Source: Spirochaetaceae bacterium
GTDB taxonomy: Bacteria; Spirochaetota; Spirochaetia; Treponematales; Breznakiellaceae
DNA length: 19,886 nt
NCBI GenBank assembly: GCA_031265015.1
Contig: JAISDG010000080.1
Location: 1-19,886, forward strand
Reading direction: 5' to 3'
Position numbers and translations under genes: made by a program. The notes under the pieces were generated by a model, which saw nothing but the letters and a program-made list of their open reading frames with translations, did no database searches and was not told the DNA's origin. Of the stretch, positions 15,223-19,886 are shown in pieces (the stretch's first letter is position 1; the number at the start of each line of letters is the position of its first letter).

Positions 15223-16191
15223 CTACTCCATGGAAGCGCCCTTTGTTACCGGCATGTGCTCGCTGTGACCGGTATGGTTAAACCGCGCCTGTTCCGCTTT
15301 TGCTACCTGCAGCTGCCAGATTCCCGCGGTAAAAATAAAAAGCCCCAGCGCCGCGGCAAAGCCTATATCGGTTTTTGTAAGAGCTTTACGCCGTACTCTT
15401 CTGCCGGTTTCTTTTAACGCTTCGCGCCAGAAGAACGAACGGCCTTCGATGTATTTTAAAAACCCCGTTAATAAACAGCTTAAAGAAACGGTCATGAGTA
15501 TTGCCGCGTACATGCGGCCGAACTGGGCGTTCATACCGGAATTGTGCAGCAGCCAGCCCAGGCCGAAACTTGCTCCCACCATTTCTGCCGCCAGGAGCAT
15601 AAAAAACGACATTTCAAGACCCAGGCGAAGGCCGGTAAAAATCGACGCGGAGGACGCGGGGAGTACCACGGCAAAAAAGAAACGCAGGGGGCCGGGACCG
15701 CAGGAACGGGCTGTCTTGACAAGAGTCCGGTCTATGTTCCGCGCCCCCGCCGCCGTATTGAAAAATACCGGCCAGATACACACCCAGGCGACAATCGCTA
15801 TTTTGGCGGTCTCGCCTATGCCGAAAAACAGGATGAACACCGGCAGCAGCGAAAAAGGATTGAACTGCGAGAAAAAGCGAAACAGGGGATTGCAGCTTTC
15901 TTCAACAAAAAGCGGCGCCCTGCCGAAAAAAAGTCCCAGGGGAAGGCCCAGGACAAGAGCCGCAAAAAGACCGGTAAGCGCCCGCCAAAGGCTTACCATA
16001 ACGCTGGTCAGGAGCACGCCGGAAACGGCAAGCTGCCCCGCTGCTTTGAGGACAGCGGAAAGGGGCGGAAAAAACCGCGGATCAACAAACCCAAGGCGGG
16101 GCAGCAGCTCCCATAAAAAAACAAGGACCAGAATACCGGAAGCCCTTAACGCCGCGGTTTTAAGCCGTTCCGCGGTTTTAAACCATTTCAT
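15223..16191 (-). CDS. ABC transporter permease, NitT/TauT family, with extended C-terminus (second)
   Basis: The 322-residue protein has a standard core: an L-V-F-L-W-E-L-L-P N-terminal segment, the loop S-C-G-P-G...V-V-L-P-A-S-S-A-S-I-F-T-G-L-R-L-G, and M-L-L-A-A-E-M-V-G. After the normal end near residue 260 there is a basic stretch (R-R-V-R-R-K), then a further hydrophobic segment at about 275-294 and a polar tail with three histidines. This makes it about 60 residues longer than its relatives. The ATG shares one base with the stop of the OpuCC-like binding protein gene, so the two are translationally coupled. Confidence 0.87.
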   Translation of the reverse strand: MKWFKTAERLKTAALRASGILVLVFLWELLPRLGFVDPRFFPPLSAVLKAAGQLAVSGVLLTSVMVSLWRALTGLFAALVLGLPLGLFFGRAPLFVEESCNPLFRFFSQFNPFSLLPVFILFFGIGETAKIAIVAWVCIWPVFFNTAAGARNIDRTLVKTARSCGPGPLRFFFAVVLPASSASIFTGLRLGLEMSFFMLLAAEMVGASFGLGWLLHNSGMNAQFGRMYAAILMTVSLSCLLTGFLKYIEGRSFFWREALKETGRRVRRKALTKTDIGFAAALGLFIFTAGIWQLQVAKAEQARFNHTGHSEHMPVTKGASME

Positions 16192-17054
16192 CAGAACGAA
16201 TTCTCTTTTATGTAATCCTTTGCCGCCCTGGGGTAGGGAATTTTCTCAATGCTGGTTTTCGCATCAAGCCCTATCATCACCTTATCATTGAGCGAAGCCG
16301 AAACGGCGTTCAGCAGGGACCGTATATCCTCATGGGCGCTTAAAAATTCGTCCCTTGCCACAGGTACAAGGTTCTGGGGTACAAAGGCGTGAAAGTTATC
16401 CCTGAGTTTTTTATGCTCCGCATCCGCAAAATGGCCGTCACCGGAACGGAGGGATATAACATCTACCGCTTTACCGTGCAGCAGGCTGTGCTGTTCTTCT
16501 TCGGAAACAACCCGCAGCTCTTTAAAGCGAAAGGGGCCGTATACCGTTTCAAGCAGAAGAAATCCTTCGTTGTCACTGTTAAACGCTTCGCTGACGGCAA
16601 GGGTAAGTTCCCCGGCCGCTTTTTGCAGATCGCTGAAGGTTTTAATGTTTTTCCCTTCCGCGGTTTCCCGGAGTACGGCAAAAGTCCAGGCATTGTCCGC
16701 CGGAAGCGGCTCAAACAGCGCAAGGCCGGTTTGTTTATACCGGGCGTTAAGCGCGTTAAAAGTACCGTACTGGTCACCGCCCCTGGGCGCCCCCAGTACT
16801 TTGGTCAAGGCCGCGCCGGTCCACTCCACTCCGATATCCACCGTTTCGTTTACGATGGCTTCATGAAGCGATGTAATGTCAAAATCAAAGGAACGGCTAA
16901 CTTTATAACCGTTTTTTTCCAGGACTTCGGCATAAATTTCGCTTACCGTGAGCGCGTCACCGGAGGCAATCGAACCAAGGACAACCGTTCCTTTGGACCT
17001 GCAGGAAAAAAGCAGGATACCGGCTGCCAGCAGACATACAAATCTGGTTTTCAT
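16191..17054 (-). CDS. Lipoprotein substrate-binding protein, OpuCC/ProX-like (glycine betaine family)
   Basis: The 287-residue protein starts with a lipoprotein signal, M-K-T-R-F-V-C-L-L-A-A-G, and its lipobox L-F-S-C18, so it is anchored outside the cytoplasmic membrane. The mature part resembles OpuCC-type binding proteins: S-L-H-E-A-I-V-N-E-T-V-D-I-G-V-E-W-T-G-A-A-L (the D-I...Y/W-T-G-T-x-L motif), V-L-R-E-T-A-E-G, L-L-H-G-K-A-V-D-V-I and L-V-P-V-A-R-D-E. That family binds quaternary amines and sulfonium analogues such as glycine betaine, choline and DMSP. The ATG has AGAGGAG upstream; a longer open frame has no signal peptide and is not preferred. Finding it among NitT/TauT components is unusual. 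Confidence 0.82.
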   Translation of the reverse strand: MKTRFVCLLAAGILLFSCRSKGTVVLGSIASGDALTVSEIYAEVLEKNGYKVSRSFDFDITSLHEAIVNETVDIGVEWTGAALTKVLGAPRGGDQYGTFNALNARYKQTGLALFEPLPADNAWTFAVLRETAEGKNIKTFSDLQKAAGELTLAVSEAFNSDNEGFLLLETVYGPFRFKELRVVSEEEQHSLLHGKAVDVISLRSGDGHFADAEHKKLRDNFHAFVPQNLVPVARDEFLSAHEDIRSLLNAVSASLNDKVMIGLDAKTSIEKIPYPRAAKDYIKENSF

Positions 17055-17082
17055 TTTACTCCTCTTTGTTGCTAAAATCTTT

Positions 17083-17946
17083 CTACAATGTGGCTGAATC
17101 GATATCCTCCTCCGAGGCAAAACCCAGGCCGTGGAGGAGGTTCCAGACAAGGCCGGTGATCCGGCCGTATTCAGGATCATTACGCAGCAAGCGCGCGCGC
17201 CGGGGGCGGGCAATGGGTACTTTCAGGATCGATTTTATGGTCCCCGGGTTTGTTGACATAACCACCACCCGGCCGGCAAGAAAAACCGCTTCTTCAATGC
17301 TGTGGGTAATAAAGATGATCGTCTTCCCCGTTTTTTCCCAAATGCGCAGCAGTTCTTCCTGCAGGCTTTCCCGGGTTTGGGCATCTACGGCGGCAAAGGG
17401 CTCGTCCATCAAAAGAACCTCCGGATCGTATGCCAGCGCCCTGGCAATGGCGACCCGCTGTTTCATGCCGCCGGAAAGCTCGTAGGGATAACTGTTCTCA
17501 AAGCCCCTTAGGTCAACCAGTTCGATAAAGCGATCGCTGATTTCCCTTCTTTGGGCTTTCTTTACTTTTTTAATTTCCAGTCCGTACTCAATGTTCTGGC
17601 GGACGGTACGCCAGGGAAACAGGGCGTAACCCTGAAGAACAATGCCGCGGTCCAGGCCGGGCCCGCTTACCTTGTTCCCGTCGATATAAATATCGCCGGA
17701 GGTCGGTTCGGAAAGCCCCGCCAAAATATCAAGAAAAGTCGATTTACCGCAGCCTGAAGGCCCGACGATGGTCACAAACTCACCTTTTTGAACCGCTAAA
17801 CTAAGGTTCTCTACAGCGGTAAATTCGCGCCGTTCCGCGCCCTCGCGCTTGATATAAAAAACGCGGCGGATATTATGGGCAACTATTTTATGTGTCCTGA
17901 TAAGATCCCGCGTTATTTCACTTTGTTCTTCAACTAAACCGGTCAC
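17083..17946 (-). CDS. ABC transporter ATP-binding protein, NitT/TauT (SsuB/TauB-like)
   Basis: This is the only ATPase in the importer set. The 287-residue product has Walker A G-P-S-G-C-G-K-S-T (62-70), the Q-loop L-Q-G-Y-A-L-F-P-W, signature L-S-G-G-M-K-Q-R, Walker B L-L-M-D-E-P-F-A-A-V-D-A, and the switch histidine in T-H-S-I-E-E-A-V-F-L. The last pattern is typical of nitrate/taurine/sulfonate ATPases. An N-terminal extension of about 25 residues precedes the usual start. I chose a GTG with AAGGAG six bases upstream over an upstream TTG that would overlap the preceding gene. It probably serves all three permeases, since no second ATPase is seen, though one could lie beyond the window. 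Confidence 0.92.
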   Translation of the reverse strand: MTGLVEEQSEITRDLIRTHKIVAHNIRRVFYIKREGAERREFTAVENLSLAVQKGEFVTIVGPSGCGKSTFLDILAGLSEPTSGDIYIDGNKVSGPGLDRGIVLQGYALFPWRTVRQNIEYGLEIKKVKKAQRREISDRFIELVDLRGFENSYPYELSGGMKQRVAIARALAYDPEVLLMDEPFAAVDAQTRESLQEELLRIWEKTGKTIIFITHSIEEAVFLAGRVVVMSTNPGTIKSILKVPIARPRRARLLRNDPEYGRITGLVWNLLHGLGFASEEDIDSATL

Positions 17947-17959
17947 GCCTGTCTCCTTG

Positions 17960-19006
17960 TTATCTGTCGCCCGCCTGGTCAAACTTGTGGGTAATAATAT
18001 CGGCGGTCGTTATTTTGGTATCCGCCGGCAGGGCGCCGCTCTTTATCGAACCCTGTATCCAGTAATCAATCTGATCATCGTAGATACGGGCGTTGTCGGC
18101 GTAATAATGATTGGCCCGCACGGGAATCCCGATGGCCTCTTCTGTCCATTGCGCCGTTTGTTCGGGGTTCTCATTCGCCCAGCGTTCCGCCTTTTTTATC
18201 GCGGCCACAAAACGTCTTATCGGTTCCTCGTTCTTCTCGATAAAGTCGTCGGCAAAATAGTACAGATAGGTACCCGCCTGTTCCCCGGCAATTTCCCGGC
18301 TGGTGATAAGCGTGGTGAACTCTCCCCATTCCTCCAGGGTGGCATAGAAAGGCGGATGGGGCGTTGCTATATCGATCAATCCTTCCTTGAGCGCAAGGAC
18401 CCCTTCAATATCGGGCATCGTGATATACTCGATCTTGTCCCTGGGAATGTTGTACTTCTCGAGGACTATGTCGGTAAGGAAGTCAATGCAGGCGTTGCGA
18501 AGAAGCAGCTGCAGCTTGACCGGACGGGGAGAATTCCGCACGTCTTCCCAGCTCTGATAGGGTCCGTCTTTACGGGTAACCCACCACATGTGCTGCAAAT
18601 GAACATCGGTTATCTCGGGCGGTGGTTCAATGATTGAACGGGCCACGCCCCGGACCGGCGCGCCGCCCTCCCGGGCTATCGCGAGGGTATTCGGATGGGC
18701 GGTACCCACATCATTGTCGCCGTTCAAAATTGAGGCGATGCGCTGCGGCGGCTGGGTTTCGCCGGTATATACAATCTTGATGCCCTCCTCTTCAAAAAAT
18801 CCCTTTTTTTCCGCAACGACAAAGGGGGCGTCTGTACAATCCGACCGGGACCATGTTTTTATCTGGTAGTAGGTTTTTCCGTTTTCCTCAACCTGCGTCA
18901 AAGTTTTGGTTTTTTTGGCGCAGGAGGCAAAGAAAACACTACCGATCAAAACTGCCGCCGCCGCAAAACGGAGGACGGTATTCGCCGCACGTTTCTTGTT
19001 CTTCAT
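17960..19006 (-). CDS. Lipoprotein substrate-binding protein, NMT1/SsuA/TauA-like
   Basis: The 348-residue protein has a lipoprotein signal with the lipobox F-A-S-C29. The mature part is NMT1/SsuA-like: D-A-P-F-V-V-A-E-K-K-G-F-F-E-E-E-G-I-K-I-V, then L-N-G-D-N-D-V-G-T-A-H-P-N-T, then a helical C-terminal part with A-I-K-K-A-E-R-W-A-N-E-N-P-E-Q-T-A. This family captures sulfonates, taurine, nitrate, bicarbonate or thiamine precursors. Among those, a sulfur compound fits the neighbouring cysK best, but that is inference. AAGGAG lies six bases before the ATG. A 103-base gap separates it from the upstream permease and the ATPase follows after 13 bases. Confidence 0.88.
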   Translation of the reverse strand: MKNKKRAANTVLRFAAAAVLIGSVFFASCAKKTKTLTQVEENGKTYYQIKTWSRSDCTDAPFVVAEKKGFFEEEGIKIVYTGETQPPQRIASILNGDNDVGTAHPNTLAIAREGGAPVRGVARSIIEPPPEITDVHLQHMWWVTRKDGPYQSWEDVRNSPRPVKLQLLLRNACIDFLTDIVLEKYNIPRDKIEYITMPDIEGVLALKEGLIDIATPHPPFYATLEEWGEFTTLITSREIAGEQAGTYLYYFADDFIEKNEEPIRRFVAAIKKAERWANENPEQTAQWTEEAIGIPVRANHYYADNARIYDDQIDYWIQGSIKSGALPADTKITTADIITHKFDQAGDR

Positions 19007-19109
19007 ACATCTCTCCTTAAAAAAATATTCCGGCTTATGCCGTTAAAAACCGTTATCCTCCGGTCCGTTTTTCGTGCAGTTCCGGCCCGGACAGGAAAAC
19101 GGGTTTTTG

Positions 19110-19886
19110 CTACTTTAAGACGCTCTCCTCCCGCCAGGTGATTACCTTTTTTTCGATGAACTTCAAAAGCCAGGTGATTAAAAGACCCAGGAGCGCGATG
19201 GTTACCACGGCGACAAAAAGACGCCGAATCTGGAAGTTCACCTGGGACTGAAGAATCAAAAACCCCAAGCCGGCGGTGGCTCCTATCATTTCCGCGGCTA
19301 TGAGCATAAAGAAAGAAATTCCCGCGCCCTGTTTAAGGCCGCCAAAAATTGCCGGAGCCGCGCCGGGCAGCACCACCTTCCAAAAGAGGTCCAGCTTTTT
19401 TGTACCCATGGCCAGAGCCGCCTTCACAAGCAATTGATCGATATTTTTTACCCCCTGGATGGTTCCGAACAGAATGGGCCATACACAGACCCACAGGATA
19501 ATGGCGATTTTTGCCACTTCGCCGATACCAAAGAGCAGGATGAACACGGGAAAGACCGAAAAGGGATTTACCTGGGCCATAACATTGAGCAGGGGATCAA
19601 GGTACTCTTCGAACCGTTTGAACCAGCCCCCCAAAAGAAAGCCCAGGGGCAGGGCGATAAGCGAGGCAAGGGCAAAACCAAAAAGGGCCCGCTGTAAGCT
19701 TACCCTGATATGGAGGAACAGGTTGCCCGAAGCGAACATCTGCGCGCCGGTAACCACTATGTCCGAAACCGGCGGAATAAACTGCCGGTCCGCCAGGCCC
19801 ACAACCGGCGCTATCTGCCAAAAAACAAAAAAAGCGATAATGGCGATGCTTTTCCTGTAATAAAACGCGATCTGCTCAACGGCCGT
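19110..19886 (-). CDS. ABC transporter permease, NitT/TauT family (first; 5' end beyond window)
   Basis: The frame stays open from the TAG at 19110-19112 to the right edge, so the gene is partial and its start lies outside. A GTG at 19802 would cut off the first membrane segment (S-I-A-I-I-A-F-F-V-F-W-Q), which its paralogues have, so it is not the true start. The visible part has L-V-K-A-A-L-A-M-G...V-V-L-P-G-A-A-P-A-I-F-G-G-L-K (the ATPase-contact loop) and M-L-I-A-A-E-M-I-G-A. It is clearly paralogous to the other two permeases. It is read first in the importer run and probably belongs with the NMT1-like binding protein. Confidence 0.88.
   Translation of the reverse strand, partial: TAVEQIAFYYRKSIAIIAFFVFWQIAPVVGLADRQFIPPVSDIVVTGAQMFASGNLFLHIRVSLQRALFGFALASLIALPLGFLLGGWFKRFEEYLDPLLNVMAQVNPFSVFPVFILLFGIGEVAKIAIILWVCVWPILFGTIQGVKNIDQLLVKAALAMGTKKLDLFWKVVLPGAAPAIFGGLKQGAGISFFMLIAAEMIGATAGLGFLILQSQVNFQIRRLFVAVVTIALLGLLITWLLKFIEKKVITWREESVLK

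Noticed and set aside
17055..17213. A longer OpuCC-like binding protein starting upstream
   Set aside because: The extension overlaps the ATPase gene and would bury the lipoprotein signal. The ATG at 17054 has AGAGGAG upstream and a clean signal peptide.
19007..19109. A possible terminator (CGGC/GCCG hairpin followed by T residues) between the first permease and the NMT1-like protein
   Set aside because: The stem is only four pairs and the T run is separated from it. It lies directly before the ribosome-binding site, so it is more likely an untranslated spacer.

Overview
The window holds one housekeeping gene, leuS, on the plus strand at the left. Everything from about position 2951 to the right edge is on the minus strand and faces leuS. 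The base composition is GC-rich. The only host clue is the leucyl-tRNA synthetase N-terminus (K-Y-P-F-x-x-I-E-P-K-W-Q), which reminds me of spirochaete (Treponema-type) LeuS. The metabolic genes point to a strict anaerobe. I place it tentatively in the Spirochaetota, and this is inference from memory, not from a search.

Layout in plus-strand order: 1-35 is a pure C run; 37-114 is the tail of an upstream plus-strand gene cut by that run; 115-268 is a structured leader; 269-2914 is leuS; 2915-2950 is a short repeat-filled junction. Reading the minus-strand genes in their own direction (right to left) gives two blocks. Block A, 19886 to 14379, is an ABC importer set of three NitT/TauT-type permeases (one cut by the edge), one ATPase and two lipoprotein substrate-binding proteins. 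One binding protein is of the NMT1/SsuA kind and the other of the OpuCC/glycine-betaine kind. Block B starts at an AT-rich promoter-like gap (about 14299-14382) and runs: cysK, NifH-like, UroD-like methyltransferase a, NifD-like, NifK-like, corrinoid protein, UroD-like methyltransferase b, RACo-like corrinoid activator, UroD-like methyltransferase c, NifB. From cysK to nifB the gaps are at most 18 bases and several genes overlap, so block B looks like a single transcription unit.

The main interest is block B. It is a complete nitrogenase-like enzyme (reductase, two catalytic subunits and its own NifB cofactor gene) interleaved with a corrinoid methyl-transfer system (corrinoid protein, ATP-dependent reactivator, three zinc-type methyltransferases), led by cysteine synthase and preceded by importers. 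NifH, NifD-like and NifK-like carry the expected cluster cysteines, and NifB carries its full radical-SAM and accessory motifs. The surroundings do not fit N2 fixation: there is no nifE, nifN or nifV, and sulfide and methyl handling are built in. The nearest described relative I can name is methylthio-alkane reductase (MarBHDK), a nitrogenase-like C-S lyase.

My working model is inference. The importers bring in a methylated sulfur compound (sulfonium or thioether), possibly a quaternary amine. The nitrogenase-like enzyme reductively cleaves it. The UroD/corrinoid module takes the methyl group, for instance from methanethiol. CysK traps the released sulfide as cysteine. The pairing of a Mar/nitrogenase-like reductase with an Mts-like corrinoid demethylation module in one operon is the candidate undescribed system here.
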